The notes below the pieces were generated by a model that was not told the origin of the DNA, ran no database searches, and saw only the letters and a list, made by a program, of their open reading frames with translations. This document shows positions 1-10,256 of a DNA stretch of 64,000 bases, piece by piece (the stretch's first letter is position 1; every line of letters starts with the position of its first letter). The position numbers were made by a program, and so were the translations under genes. This DNA is from CAVWXT01 sp963759115 (GTDB lineage Bacteria > Planctomycetota > Planctomycetia > Pirellulales > Thermoguttaceae), in the NCBI GenBank assembly GCA_963759115.1, contig CAVWXT010000001.1, positions 310,001 to 374,000 of the forward strand. Direction: 5' to 3'.

Positions 1-53
1 TGCGAAAAGACTACGAAATGCCGGCCGAGTATCACGGGATTCCGGCGAGGTAA
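1..53 (+). CDS. nuoC: NADH-quinone oxidoreductase subunit C, C-terminal end (partial)
   Basis: The window opens inside a gene ending RKDYEMPAEYHGIPAR followed by TAA at 51-53. That tail resembles the C-terminus of NuoC, the hydrophilic 30-kDa subunit of complex I, and nuoD follows directly as in most nuo operons. Only 17 codons are visible, so the call rests on the motif and the position. Confidence 0.7.
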   Translation, partial: RKDYEMPAEYHGIPAR

Positions 54-58
54 GAAAA

Positions 59-115
59 GTAGGACGGACTTCCTAGTCCGTCCCGAACGCGGACGGATCA
101 GGAAATCCGCCCTAC
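59..115. repeat. REP-like double hairpin between nuoC and nuoD
   Basis: A short hairpin (GACGGACT TCCT AGTCCGTC) is enclosed by an outer imperfect inverted repeat, GTAGGACGGA at the left and TCCGCCCTAC at the right. It is one of several unrelated hairpin families in the intergenic gaps of this window. It may act on mRNA stability, or simply be a mobile REP element. Confidence 0.6.
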
Positions 116-121
116 ACGAAA

Positions 122-1327
122 ATGCAAACCGAGCGCGTTCATCCCGAAACGGTCGAGTTCGACGTCCACACGGACGAGATGCTGATCAACATGGGGCCGC
201 AGCATCCCAGCACGCACGGCGTGTTGCGCCTCGTGTTGCGCACCGACGGCGAAGTGGTGATCGAAGTTACGCCCTACATCGGCTACCTGCACCGCTGCGC
301 CGAGAAGATCGGCGAGAACTTGAGCCCGCGGCAGTTCCTGCCCTATACCGACCGCCTCGATTACCTGGCCGCGATGAACATGAATCTCGGCTGGGCGCTG
401 TGCGTCGAAAAGCTGCTGGGCCAGAAGGTCTCGGAGAAGACGCGGCACCTCCGCGTAATCGTGGCCGAGTTGGGCCGCATCGCCAGCCACCTGGTGGCGG
501 CCGGCTGCTACGGCCTCGACCTGGGCAGTTTCACGCCCTTCATCTGGACCTTCCGCGAACGCGAGAAGATCCTCAACCTGTTCGAGGAAGTCTGCGGGGC
601 CCGGCTCACCTACAGCTACATCGCCCCGGGCGGCGTGACTGACGATCTTCCGCCCGGCTGGCTGAAACGGTGCGAAGTGTTCCTCGACCAGTTCGAGCCG
701 GTGATCGACGAACTGCACGCCCTGTTGACCAGCAACGCGATCTTCATCCAGCGGACGGCCGGCGTCGGGGTGATGCCGCCGGCGATGGCCCTCGACTACG
801 GCTGCACGGGCCCGGTGCTGCGGGGCAGCGGCGTCAATTGGGACCTCCGCCGCGACGGCGAGCCGCTCTACACCGAGATGTACGAGGGCTACACCTGGGA
901 GGTGATCGCCGCCGCGAATGGCCAATACCCCCAGGACCATCCCTATCCGCCCGTGCCGCCCGAGGCCATCGTGGGCGATAGCTGGCACCGCTTCTACGTG
1001 CGGATGCTGGAGGTCGTGGAGTCGGTATTCCTGGTGCGTCAGGCGTTGGAGAAATACGCCCGGGCGCCGGGATCGGTCGACGCGCCGATCGCCGTGAAGA
1101 AGAAGCTCAACAAGGGCGAGGCGTACCTGGAGACCGAGGCCCCCAAGGGGCAGATGGGATTCATGGTCCTCAGCGACGGCTCTCCGGTGCCGTGGCGGGT
1201 GCGGATTCGCAGCAGCAGCTTCTGCAATCTGTCGGTCATCTCGGAGCTTTGCCGCGGAGTGTTGGTGGCCGACGTGCCGGCGATCGTCGGATCGCTGGAT
1301 TTGGTGCTGGGAGAAATTGATAGATAG
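122..1327 (+). CDS. nuoD: NADH-quinone oxidoreductase subunit D
   Basis: This 401-residue protein is the 49-kDa subunit of complex I, in the peripheral arm, forming with NuoB the quinone-reduction site. The family hallmark NMGPQHPSTHGVLR lies at residues 22-35, followed by GYLHRCAEKIGE. The C-terminus carries SFCNLSVISE and ends VLGEIDR, as in full-length NuoD. Length is normal and the frame is intact. It follows nuoC and precedes nuoH, so it belongs to the nuo operon. A REP-like hairpin separates it from nuoC. Confidence 0.95.
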   Translation: MQTERVHPETVEFDVHTDEMLINMGPQHPSTHGVLRLVLRTDGEVVIEVTPYIGYLHRCAEKIGENLSPRQFLPYTDRLDYLAAMNMNLGWALCVEKLLGQKVSEKTRHLRVIVAELGRIASHLVAAGCYGLDLGSFTPFIWTFREREKILNLFEEVCGARLTYSYIAPGGVTDDLPPGWLKRCEVFLDQFEPVIDELHALLTSNAIFIQRTAGVGVMPPAMALDYGCTGPVLRGSGVNWDLRRDGEPLYTEMYEGYTWEVIAAANGQYPQDHPYPPVPPEAIVGDSWHRFYVRMLEVVESVFLVRQALEKYARAPGSVDAPIAVKKKLNKGEAYLETEAPKGQMGFMVLSDGSPVPWRVRIRSSSFCNLSVISELCRGVLVADVPAIVGSLDLVLGEIDR

Positions 1328-1424
1328 GAGGAAGAGTTTTCAGTTATCAGTTTTCAGTTCTCAGTCAGGAACCTGCTGATCACGCATGCCTGATGACTGA
1401 CAACTGACAACTGACAACTTCACC
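1328..1424. repeat. Low-complexity CAGTTTTCAG / CTGACAACTGACAAC spacer
   Basis: The gap between nuoD and nuoH holds direct repeats of TCAGTT(A/T)TCAG at its left and of ACTGACAACTGAC at its right, which are partly inverted relative to each other. A second repeat spacer of similar design, but different sequence, precedes the tatD-like gene. The first two nuoD-nuoH genes are thus separated by inserted repeat DNA rather than overlapping. Confidence 0.5.
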
Positions 1425-2596
1425 GTGACTGAGCTAATCACCAACATCCCGATTCCTCTCTGGGTGGCGAACACCATCGCCGCGCTGGTGCAGTGCGCGC
1501 TCCTGTTGGTGGTCGCGCTGAGTTCCGCGGCGGTGTTCATCTGGCTGGAGAGGAAGGTCTCGGCGCGGATTCAAGACCGGCTGGGCCCGACGCGGGTCGG
1601 CGGCCGCTTTGGCTGGCTACAACCGCCGGCCGACGGCCTCAAGCTCTTGTGCAAGGAAGACACCATTCCCACGGCGGCCGACCACGTGCTGTTCCGCGCC
1701 GCGCCGTACGTCAGTTTCTGTGCGACCTTCTGCATGTTCCTCGCGCTGCCGTTTGCCAGCGGTTGGGTCGCGCTCAAGCTCGATGCGGCCGTGTTCTTCA
1801 TCCTGGCGGTGGCCGGGCTGGAGGTCTTCGGCGTCATTTTGGGCGGTTACGCTTCCAGCTCGAAATGGTCGCTCTACGGGGCGATGCGTGAGGCCGCCCA
1901 GGTCGTGAGCTACGAAATCCCCCTGCGCTGTGCGTGGTGGTGCCCGTGCTCCTGGCCGGCTCGATGGACCTCGTGGAGATCGGCAATCGGCAAGCCGGCT
2001 GGTTCTTCAACTGGAACCTCTTCCAGGTATTTCCCTTCGCGTTTATCACGTTTTGGATCTACGTCACTTGTGCCGTGGCCAGCACCAACCGGGCGCCGTT
2101 CGACCTGCCCGAGGCCGAGAGCGAACTGGTGGCGGGCTTCCTCACCGAATACTCCGGCTTCCGCTGGGTGATCTTCTTCATGGCGGAATACGCCTCGATG
2201 TTCGTCGTCAGCGGCCTCGGCGCCCTGCTGTTCCTGGGCGGTTGGAACGGTCCCGTGCCGATCGCTTCGTGGCTGGGGCTCGGCGGCGACCCGAACACGG
2301 TGCTCGGTTGGCTCGGCAACCTGCTGGGCATGGCCAATTTCATCTTCAAGGCCGTGGCCGGCGTGACGTTCATGATCTGGCTCCGCTGGACATTGCCCCG
2401 CCTGCGGATCGACCAGGTGATGACCACCTGCCTGAAATACTGCGTGCCGCTGGCATCGGCCATGCTGTTGGGCACCATGCTTTGGATGTACCTCTTGCCC
2501 GGCGGCGTTGCGGGAACGCTGCGCCACATGTCGGCGGTCGCGGCGGGGCAGTTCGCCTCGCAGGACGCGGACCTGGAACCACCGGTTAAACACTGA
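1425..2596 (+). CDS. nuoH: NADH-quinone oxidoreductase subunit H (frameshifted)
   Basis: NuoH is the membrane subunit that contacts NuoD/NuoB and shapes the quinone chamber. From a GTG start the frame reads FIWLERKVSARIQDRLGPTRVGG, then LYGAMREAAQVVSYEIPL. After about position 1930 the sequence continues in another frame with VVVPVLLAGSMDL, RAPFDLPEAESELVAGF and FFMAEYASM. Both halves are unmistakable NuoH. One G appears to be missing in CCCCTGCGCTG; restoring it joins the halves into about 390 residues. This is either an assembly indel or a recent lesion. No nuoI follows, unlike the usual H-I-J order. Confidence 0.9.
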
Positions 2597-2617
2597 CAAT
2601 CGCGCAGGCGAAACGTA

Positions 2618-3274
2618 ATGGACGCCATCAACTGGCACAGTTGCTTCTTCCTGCTGTTTGCGATGATCGCCTGCCTGTCCGCAGTGGCGGTGGTGGTGAC
2701 CGGCAACATCGTGCGCATGGCGTGCTTCCTGGTCGTGGCGCTGGGCGCCGTGGCCGGGCTGTTCTTCCTGGCCGGGGCCGACTTCGTCGGCGCCGTGCAA
2801 CTGATGGTCTACGTCGGCGGCACGATGGTCCTCTTGGTGTTCGGCGTGATGCTCACCGCGCGGGGCCCCTTCGTGACAATGAAAACCGGCGGCGGGCAGT
2901 GGATTCTGGCGACCGTGCTGGGCGGGGCCCTGCTGGCCGTGCTCTTGCAGGCCGCGCTGAGCATCCCCGATTGGGCCACGGCCGGCGGCAGCCCGGTCGA
3001 TCACCCCACCGCCACTCCCTTGGGGCTGGGGCTGATGGGCATCCGCGTCGATCAGATCGACCAGCCCGACCTGCTCTTGAGCCGCGGCATGTCGGGCCAC
3101 CTGTTGGCGTTCGAGATCATCTCCGTTCACCTGGTCGTGGTGCTGATCGGAGCGGCCTACCTCGCCCGCGCCCGCAGGAGGGTTCAGGGTTCGGACGCCG
3201 ACGGGCGTCGAATCCTGACTCCGGCTCGTCCCGCTGCACCCATCGAGCCGCCCTTCCTGAACCCTGACCCCTGA
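2618..3274 (+). CDS. nuoJ: NADH-quinone oxidoreductase subunit J
   Basis: This 218-residue membrane protein has five predicted hydrophobic segments. It carries the NuoJ signature around MACFLVVALGAVAGLFFLAGADFVG (residues 29-53) and the VYVGGTMVLLVFGVML stretch that includes the pi-bulge helix of TM3. NuoJ is part of the proton-pumping membrane arm. It starts 22 bp after nuoH. The C-terminal tail from residue 180 is proline- and arginine-rich and likely cytoplasmic. The usual neighbour nuoI, an iron-sulfur subunit, is absent here. Confidence 0.92.
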   Translation: MDAINWHSCFFLLFAMIACLSAVAVVVTGNIVRMACFLVVALGAVAGLFFLAGADFVGAVQLMVYVGGTMVLLVFGVMLTARGPFVTMKTGGGQWILATVLGGALLAVLLQAALSIPDWATAGGSPVDHPTATPLGLGLMGIRVDQIDQPDLLLSRGMSGHLLAFEIISVHLVVVLIGAAYLARARRRVQGSDADGRRILTPARPAAPIEPPFLNPDP

Positions 3275-3286
3275 ACCCTCGCCCTC

Positions 3287-3631
3287 ATGAACCTGTTCAC
3301 CGAACCCATTGGCCTGTCGCACTACCTGTTCGTCAGCGCCATCCTGTTCGTCTGCGGCGTGGTCTGCATGACTACGAAGCGGAACGTGCTGGGCGTGCTG
3401 ATGGGGATCGAATTGGTTCTGAACGGGGCCAACTTGAACTTCGTGGCCTTCGGCAGCCCCTTGTTGCGCGCCAACGGCCAGAGTCCGCTGGGGCTGGACG
3501 GCCAACTGATCGCGCTGTTTGTGATCGTGCTGGCCGCGGCCGAGGCGGCCGTCGCTTTGGCCATCGCGCTGAACTATTACCACACCCACGCCACCGTGGA
3601 CGTGGATCGAGGTGAAGAACTGAGAGGATAG
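3287..3631 (+). CDS. nuoK: NADH-quinone oxidoreductase subunit K
   Basis: NuoK is a three-helix antiporter-like subunit of the complex I membrane arm. The family block GVLMGIELVLNGANLNFVAF contains the conserved membrane glutamate (GIEL). The second glutamate lies in VIVLAAAEAAVALAI. At 114 residues it is slightly longer than the usual 100, because of a hydrophilic tail ending DRGEELRG. It starts 12 bp after nuoJ, so the genes are co-transcribed. Confidence 0.94.
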   Translation: MNLFTEPIGLSHYLFVSAILFVCGVVCMTTKRNVLGVLMGIELVLNGANLNFVAFGSPLLRANGQSPLGLDGQLIALFVIVLAAAEAAVALAIALNYYHTHATVDVDRGEELRG

Positions 3632-3703
3632 AGACTGTCCATTATTTGCGATGAACTTTGTGAGACGATCTTGGTCCATCGGCATGGAACAAGTGTCTTT
3701 TCT

Positions 3704-3843
3704 CTAGCCCAGTCGTTTACGACTGGGGAAGGGAAGAAGGTGAGTAATTTCCCCTTTTCTCCCCAGCCCCCTTAAGGGGGCGAATGAAGAAAAGGAGAAG
3801 ATCATTTGATCCTCGCATCCCCAGTCGTAAAAAATTGGGCTAC
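3704..3843. repeat. REP-like paired inverted repeat (BIME-like)
   Basis: TAGCCCAGTCGTTTACGACTGGGG at the left is matched by CCCCAGTCGTAAAAAATTGGGCTA at the right, with a shorter CCCCCTTAAGGGGG palindrome between them. The left unit is itself a hairpin. It occupies the 307-bp gap between nuoK and nuoL, which otherwise shows no gene. It looks like a paired REP (BIME) insertion. Confidence 0.65.
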
Positions 3844-3938
3844 AGAAAGAACACCAACCCCGAGCCGCTAGGAACGACGAGGGCTCCGTGAGAACTCCAA
3901 TGTAATTCTCGACAACCGTCTCAGTCCTGTAAAGTCGC

Positions 3939-6437
3939 ATGGATTTCAACCACACACTGCCGATACTACTGGCCCTGGCCTGGCTGCTGCCGCTGGCCTC
4001 GTTCGCGCTCGTGGTGTTCTTCGGTCCGCGGATGGGCCGGGCCGGCTACTACGCGGCCTACGTGGCCACGGCGGCCATCATGGCGTCGTTCGTCCTATCG
4101 GTCGCCGCGTTGGGGCTGTGGTTGATCAATCATCCGCTGGTCGCTGCGGCGGGCCACGGGGCCCATGAAGCCGCGGTCCCGCCGTCGCTTTCCGGCGATT
4201 GGTACGTCTTGGGCGCGTTCGGCTCGCTGCGCGTGACCGTCGGCTACTACATCGACGCCCTGACACTCTGCATGTTCTGCATGGTCACGCTGGTGGCCTC
4301 GTGCATCCACGTCTATTCCTTCGCCTACATGCACGGCGAGTTGGCCGACGTGACCGACACGCTGGCCCCCTTGAGCGATGGCCAGCCGGTCCGCCGCCGC
4401 GGCCGCTTCTGCCGCTTCTTCCAATACCTCTCGCTGTTCTGCTTCAGCATGTTGGGGCTGGTGATCGCGGGCAACGTGGCCATGGTGTTCGTGTTCTGGG
4501 AACTGGTCGGCATCTGCTCGTACCTGCTGATCGGTTTCTGGTACGAGCGGCAGAGCGCCAGCAACGCGGCCAACAAGGCGTTCATCGTCAATCGCGTGGG
4601 CGATTTCGGCATGATCGTCGGCCTGATGGCCGTCTGGGCCGGCATGGGGACGTTTTCTTTTGGCGATTATCAGGTAGTCAACGCCAAAGGTGAGAAAGTC
4701 GCAAAGCCGGGCATTTTCAGCCAGGTGCGGCCGGCCGAAATCTCGCAGTGGCGAATCATCGAAAACGGCGCGAACGAAGAGGAGAAGCAGGAAGGAGCCG
4801 GCCCATCCTTGGTTCAAGACCGTATCGACAACAAACATCAACTACAGATCCCGAATGGCATGGTGAGAGAGGGTGCGAGAAGCCAAATCAAGGAATATGA
4901 AGCGGAAACCAATGATGTCGCCCGCTTTTTCTTGAAGTACTTGTGGACGATGGACGTAAGAATCACGAAGTGGCGGGCCGAAGGTTACGGTTACGGTCTG
5001 CTCGTGCTCGCCGGCCTGGGCATCTTCTGCGGCTGCGTGGGCAAGAGCGCCCAGTTCCCGCTGCACGTCTGGTTGCCGGACGCGATGGAAGGCCCCACGC
5101 CGGTGAGCGCCCTGATCCACGCCGCCACGATGGTGGCCGCGGGCGTGTATTTGGTGGGCCGCTTCTATCCGGTCTTTACGCCCGAGGTGCTGCTGGTGAT
5201 CGCCTGCGTGGGTTGCATCACCCTACTGCTGGCCGCCACGATCGCGCTCACGGCCAGCGACATCAAGCGCGTGTTGGCCTATTCCACCGTCAGCCAATTA
5301 GGTTTCATGATGCTGGCCCTGGGACTGGGCGGTTGGCTGGCCGGCATGTTCCACCTCTTCACGCACGCCTTCTTCAAGTCGCTCTTGTTCCTTTGTTCCG
5401 GGTCGGTGATCCACGCCTGCGGCACCAACGAGATGCCGATGATGGGCGGGCTGCGAAAGAAGATGCCCTACACGGCCACGACCATGCTGATCGGCTGCCT
5501 GGCGATTGCCGGGGCGGGCATTCCCACGACGTTCATCGGGCTGAGCGGTTTCTTCTCGAAGGATTCCATCATCGCCCAGGCCCTGTCGTTCAAGAACGCC
5601 AATCCGGGCATGGGCGGCGTGTTCTTCTATGCGGCCATCTTCGGCGCGGGGCTCACGGCCTTCTACATGTTCCGCCTGTGGTACATGACCTTCGCCGGCA
5701 ATCCCCGCGACGGCCACGTGTATTATCATGCCCACGAATCGCCCAAGACGATGACCGTGCCGCTAATGATTTTGGCCGCGCTGGCCGTGGTGTCGGCGTG
5801 GAACGTTCCCTTCACCGGTCTTGGGCTTCGGCCGCTGCTGGAGCAGGCGCGGCCCGCGGGCATCGAAGAGGGCATCGACCACGGCTCGATCTGGCCGAGC
5901 GTGACCATGCCCTCCGAGCACTTCGCCCACAGCCCGGAGGGCCACGGCATCGCGGTCGCCGCCGAGTGGGCGGCCTTCGCCACGGCCGCCGCCGGGTTCC
6001 TGTTGGCCACGGCGATTTACCTCTGGCACAAGTTCGATCCCAAGGAAATAAGCCGCAGCTTCGCGCCCTTCTATTGGTTGTTCAGCCGCAAGTGGTTGTT
6101 CGACGAGTTGTACGCCTTCCTCTTTGTCCGGCCCGTGCAACGCGTCGCCGGTTGGGTGGCGGCGTTCGACAAGCAGGGCATCGACTGGCTGGCCGACAAT
6201 GCGGCCCGGGCGGTCGGCGCCGTGGCGTTGGTGGACGACTGGATCGACCGCACGTTTGTCGATGCCGCGGTGAATCTGCTGGCGCGGTGGACCTACGCCC
6301 TGGGGCTGCGGCTGCGAACGGTCCAGACCGGAAACATCCGCCAGTACGTGATGTGGATCGTCGTGGGCACCGTGGGGCTGTTTGTGTTGATGAGTTGGTA
6401 TGGAATAGCAATAGAAGGGATATGGTCACTAATCACA
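3939..6437 (+). CDS. nuoL: NADH-quinone oxidoreductase subunit L (no stop before nuoM)
   Basis: NuoL is the distal antiporter-like proton channel of complex I. It shows FVFWELVGICSYLLIGFWYE near residues 185-205, and GKSAQFPLHVWLPDAMEGP followed by SALIHAATMVAAGVYLV at about 368-406. Its C-terminal domain includes FDELYAFLFVRPVQ. Two things are odd. Residues about 240-345 form a roughly 100-residue hydrophilic insertion after TFSFGDY. And the frame runs on without a stop into the NuoM start at 6438, giving one 1247-residue reading frame. The fusion could be real or come from an indel near 6400. Confidence 0.9.
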
Positions 6438-8091
6438 ATGTCGTTCTTCAATTTCGCCGATCCAAACGTCGCCTTGACCTGGCTGTTGAGCCTGATCATC
6501 TTCTTGCCTGCGTTGGGCGGGCTCATGCTGTGCGTCATGCGGGGCACCGACGACGCGGTCCGCTGGTCTTCGCTCTTGGTGACGATTCTCGTGTTCATAC
6601 TGACGATCTGGCTGGCCATTCCCACCAACAGCACGCCGCCGGTGATGGGGCGGTTTACGCTCGACACGCCCGAAATGCAGAACGTCGTCCGCCACTCGTG
6701 GATCCCCGGCTTCCACATCTACTACTCGCTGGGCGTCGACGGCATCAGCCTGCCGCTGGTATTGTTGACCTCGTTCCTGAGCGTGCTGGCGATGGGGGCA
6801 AGCTGGCCGATCACCAAAAACGTCCGCGCCTACTGCATTCTGTTCCTGCTGTTGGAAACGGGTATGTTGGGCGTGTTCCTGTCGTTGGACTTCTTCCTCT
6901 TCTACGTGTTCTGGGAAGTGATGCTGCTGCCGATGTATTTCCTCATCGGCATCTGGGGCGGGCCGCGGCGGGAGTACGCCGCCATCAAGTTCTTCCTGTT
7001 CACGCTGGTGGGCAGCGTGTTGATGCTGGTGGCCATCCTGATGCTCTACTTTGCCAGCAAGCCGCACACCTTCGACATCCTGGAACTGGCCCGGATTGGG
7101 CAACTCGCCGACTCGCCCTTCCATCAGGCCCTGTGGGGCAAGACGCTGTCGTGGTGGGCGTTCGTTCTGCTCTTGATCGGATTCATCATCAAGCTGCCGT
7201 CGGTGCCGTTCCACACCTGGTTGCCCGACGCCCACGTGGAGGCCCCCACACCGATCTCGATGATCCTGGCCGGCGTGCTGTTGAAGATGGGCGGCTACGG
7301 CGTGATCCGCATCTGCTACCCGATCTGCCCCGACGCCGGCCACGAGTTGGCCTGGTTCGTCTGCGGACTGGGCACGGTGAGCATGGTCTACGGTGCGCTG
7401 GCCGCCCTGGCCCAGAAAGATTTCAAACGCCTCGTGGCCTACAGTTCGGTGAGCCACATGGGCTACGTGCTGCTGGGCATCGGCGCCTGGAGCGCCACGG
7501 CCTCGATCCAATACAACACCGACTACTGGACGATGGGCATGAGCGGGGCCATGTTCCAGATGATCGCCCACGGGATCAGCTCGGCTGGCATGTTCTTTTT
7601 GGTCGGCGTGGTGTACGACCGCGTGCATCATCGCGACCTCGACAAGTTCGGCTGGCTTGTTCGGCCGCATGCCGCTCTATAGCGGCATATCGATGGGCAT
7701 CTTCTTTGCCGCCTTGGGCCTGCCGGGGCTGTGCGGATTCATCGGCGAGTTCTTCGTCGTGCTGGGCACGTGGAGCTACAGCAAGGCCCTGGCCGTGGTG
7801 GCCGCCTCCGTGGTGATTCTCACGGCCGGTTACATCCTTTGGACCATCCAGCGGGTCTACCTGGGGTCGGAATACAAGGGCCCGCACGCCGAGGCCCTCA
7901 CGCCCATGACCCGGCGTGAAGTGGCCATCGCCGCGCCGTTGTTGGCGTTTGCCATCTTGTTCGGCGTCTATCCGCGGGCGCTGTTCGACTACATGACTCC
8001 GAGCGTGGAGAAGACCGTGACGGAGATGCGCAATTGGACGGCCCACGCCGACCTCGCTGCCGCCGTACCGCAGGAGCTGCCCAAGCCGTGA
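6438..8091 (+). CDS. nuoM: NADH-quinone oxidoreductase subunit M (frameshifted)
   Basis: NuoM is the second antiporter-like subunit of complex I. The frame holds FFLFYVFWEVMLLPMYFLIG, then LPSVPFHTWLPDAHVEAPTP and VAYSSVSHMGYVLLGIGAWS. It breaks at about 7652 (HHRDLDKFGW). The continuation FGRMPLYSGISMGIFFAALG, up to the stop at 8089-8091, is one base out of frame, consistent with one extra T. Joined, the protein is about 550 residues, as expected. It is read through from nuoL upstream and overlaps the nuoN start by 4 bp (GTGA), so translation is coupled. Confidence 0.9.
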
Positions 8092-9768
8092 ACTTCGACC
8101 AACTGGTGCAATCCGTTGTGCATGACACGCTTGGCGGCGGTTCGCTGTGGGCGTTCCGGGCCGAGTTGGCGATCTGCGCCACGATCGTCGCGGTGCTGCT
8201 GGGGCGAACCATCCTGCCGCGCTGGACCTCCGGCGCGTTCTACCTCACGCTCATGGGCCTCTTGGCGGCCCTGTGTCTTGCCATTCCTTGGGCCTGGTTC
8301 TTCGGGCCCATTCCGCGGGCCCTGCCGATCTTCACCGGCACGCTGGTTTCCGACAGCTTTGGCGTCGTCCTGCGCGTCCTGCTGCTGTTGTTTGCCGTGT
8401 TGTTTCTGGCCTTCACGCAGATCGCCGGGGAAAAGGGGGACAGCGCGCTATGTGGAAAAAGGGGACAGGCACCTTTTGCCGGAACGGCCCTCCGGGTGCT
8501 TCGCACAAAAGGTGCCTGTCCCCTTTTTCCCCCTTTTCCAGGACGACCTGACCGAGTTCTACGTGCTCATGCTCGGCGCCCTGCTGGGCATGTGCCTGAT
8601 GATTTCGGCCAATCATGTCCTGATCGTCCTGCTGGGAGTGGAGATGGCCAGCGTGCCGTGCTACGTGCTGGCCGGCATGCAGCGGAACCGCCCCAAGAGC
8701 AGCGAGGCCGCCCTGAAGTACGCGGTGTTCGGCGCGGGCACGGCCGGCGTGATGCTCTACGGCATGAGCCTGCTGGTCGGCGTGCTCGGCTCGGCCCACC
8801 TGCCTACCATGGCCGCACGGCTGGCCGACTCGATCGCCTGCGGCGTCGGGCCCGATCAAACGGCGGTCCTGACCCTCGGCGGGCTGATGTTAATGGTCGG
8901 CGTGGCGTTCAAGCTTTCGGCCGTGCCGTTCCACTTTTGGGCCCCCGACGTGTTCGAGGGCGCCACCGCCGAGGTGGCCGCCTTTCTCTCGGTCGCCTCG
9001 AAGGCCGCCGCGCTGGGGCTCTTGGTGCGGTTGGCCGCGGGGTTCTCGTTCACGGCGGATGCCGATCCGGCGGCGCTGGAGCCCGTGCGGCACTACATTG
9101 TCACGCTGCTGTCGGTGCTGGCCGCGATCACCTGCACGTTCGGCAACCTCGCCGCCTATGGGCAGACGAACATGAAGCGGCTCTTGGCCTATTCCACGAT
9201 CGCCCATGCCGGCTACATGATGATGCCCGTGGCCGCCGCCGCGGCGCTGGCCGGCACGGACCCCACGGCGGCCCAATCGGCCATCGCGGCGTTGGTGGTG
9301 TACATAAGCATCTACCTGTTCATGAACCTGGCCGCCTTCGCCATCGTGGCCTTCCTTCGCAATGCCCTAGGAAGCGAAGAGATTGCCGACTACGCCGGCC
9401 TGATGCGCCGGTCGCCGGGACTGACCGTGTGCATGGCGATCGTCATGTTCAGCCTGGTGGGGCTGCCGCCGCTGGCCGGTTTCTCCGCCAAAATGACGAT
9501 CTTGTATGCCCTGGTCGAGGCCAATCTCTGGACGCTGCTGATGATCGGCGTCTTGAACACCGTGTTGAGCTTGTTCTATTATCTCCGCGTGGTCAGGGTG
9601 ATGATCTTCTCGCCCGAGCCGCTGTATCGCCAGGCGCCCGAGATTCCGCTGGGCTCGCTGGCCGGCTCCTACTGTGCGATGCTGACGGTTCCCGTGGTGG
9701 CGTTGTTCTTCCTGTTGGATCGGCTGCTGTATTGGGCCAACGCCGCCTCGTCCTCGCTCTTCAATTAG
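8088..9768 (+). CDS. nuoN: NADH-quinone oxidoreductase subunit N, interrupted by a REP-like hairpin
   Basis: NuoN is the third antiporter-like subunit. From the GTG that overlaps the nuoM stop, the protein reads VNFDQLVQSVVHDTLGGGSL up to FAVLFLAFTQIAG. About 110 bp of hairpin DNA follow (8428-8540). The family sequence then resumes in another frame with DDLTEFYVLMLGALLGMCLM, VEMASVPCYVLAGM, KLSAVPFHFWAPDVFEGA and LLAYSTIAHAGYMM. The hairpin interrupts a loop between transmembrane helices. Because it is rich in homopolymers, the frame change might be an indel in the assembly, leaving an in-frame insertion of about 37 codons. As printed, the gene is broken. Confidence 0.88.
8428..8540. repeat. 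REP-like palindrome (family 1) inside nuoN
   Basis: The arms AAGGGGACAGGCACCTTTT and AAAAGGTGCCTGTCCCCTT are perfect complements. The loop reads CCGGAACGGCCC TCC GGGTGCTTCGCA. An outer stem GGAAAAGGGGGA / TCCCCCTTTTCC encloses them. The same element, inverted and with compensated arm changes, occurs at 51047-51123. The covariation points to a selected hairpin, as in REP elements moved by RAYT-type transposases. No such transposase is visible in this window. Confidence 0.85.
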
Positions 9769-9831
9769 AGAGGTTGCGAAAAAATGGCAGCCGTTCACGG
9801 GACGGCCGACAAAAGTAGCAGGCAACACGCC

Positions 9832-10256
9832 ATGAACCCCACTGAAGCGATCCCGTCGCTCGAACGACTGCTGAAGCTGCTCTGCCGCTCGTTGCCGGCC
9901 TACCTGGCCAATGCCCGGCCCTGGGCGCAGACGCGTCACCACGAGATCCAGGCGGCGCTCGACCGCCTCGTGACCGATCAGCAGATGTATGCCCGGCGGG
10001 TGGCCGAAGCGATCACCCAGTGCGGCGGCCGGCCCGATCCCGGCCGCTTCCCCGCATCGATGGCCGCCAAGAACGACCTCGGGCTGGAGTTCCTGCTGCA
10101 AGAGGTGATCGACGACCAGCAGCGGGCCGCGGCCGCCGTCGAGCGCTCGCCGCCCAACTCGAGGGCCTGCCGCCCTTGCACTCCCTGGCCGAAGAGATCT
10201 TCGGCAACGTCCGCGGACACGTGGACGTACTCAAGGAAATGATGAATGCGGAATGA
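9832..10256 (+). CDS. Helical hypothetical protein (frameshifted)
   Basis: I do not recognise this protein. It begins MNPTEAIPSLERLLKLLCRS and is almost entirely amphipathic helix, with pairs such as RLVTDQQMYARRVAEAI and FLLQEVIDDQQRAAAAVE. This recalls a ferritin- or hemerythrin-like bundle, but no metal motif is clear. At about 10148 the frame shifts by one base; restoring a G continues the helix as AAQLEGLPPLHSLAEEIFGN and ends KEMMNAE. The joined length is about 141 residues. It lies 63 bp after nuoN on the same strand and could be the last gene of the operon. Confidence 0.5.

Noticed and set aside
1910..3685. Long minus-strand frame opposite nuoH-nuoK
   Set aside because: High GC yields long antisense frames throughout. 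The protein is His/Gln/Asp-rich and lacks any family, while the plus strand encodes clear Nuo subunits.
4943..7816. 957-residue plus-strand frame overlapping nuoL and nuoM
   Set aside because: It is a frame shadow rich in Arg/His/Pro with no motifs; the overlapping nuoL-nuoM frame carries all conserved motifs.
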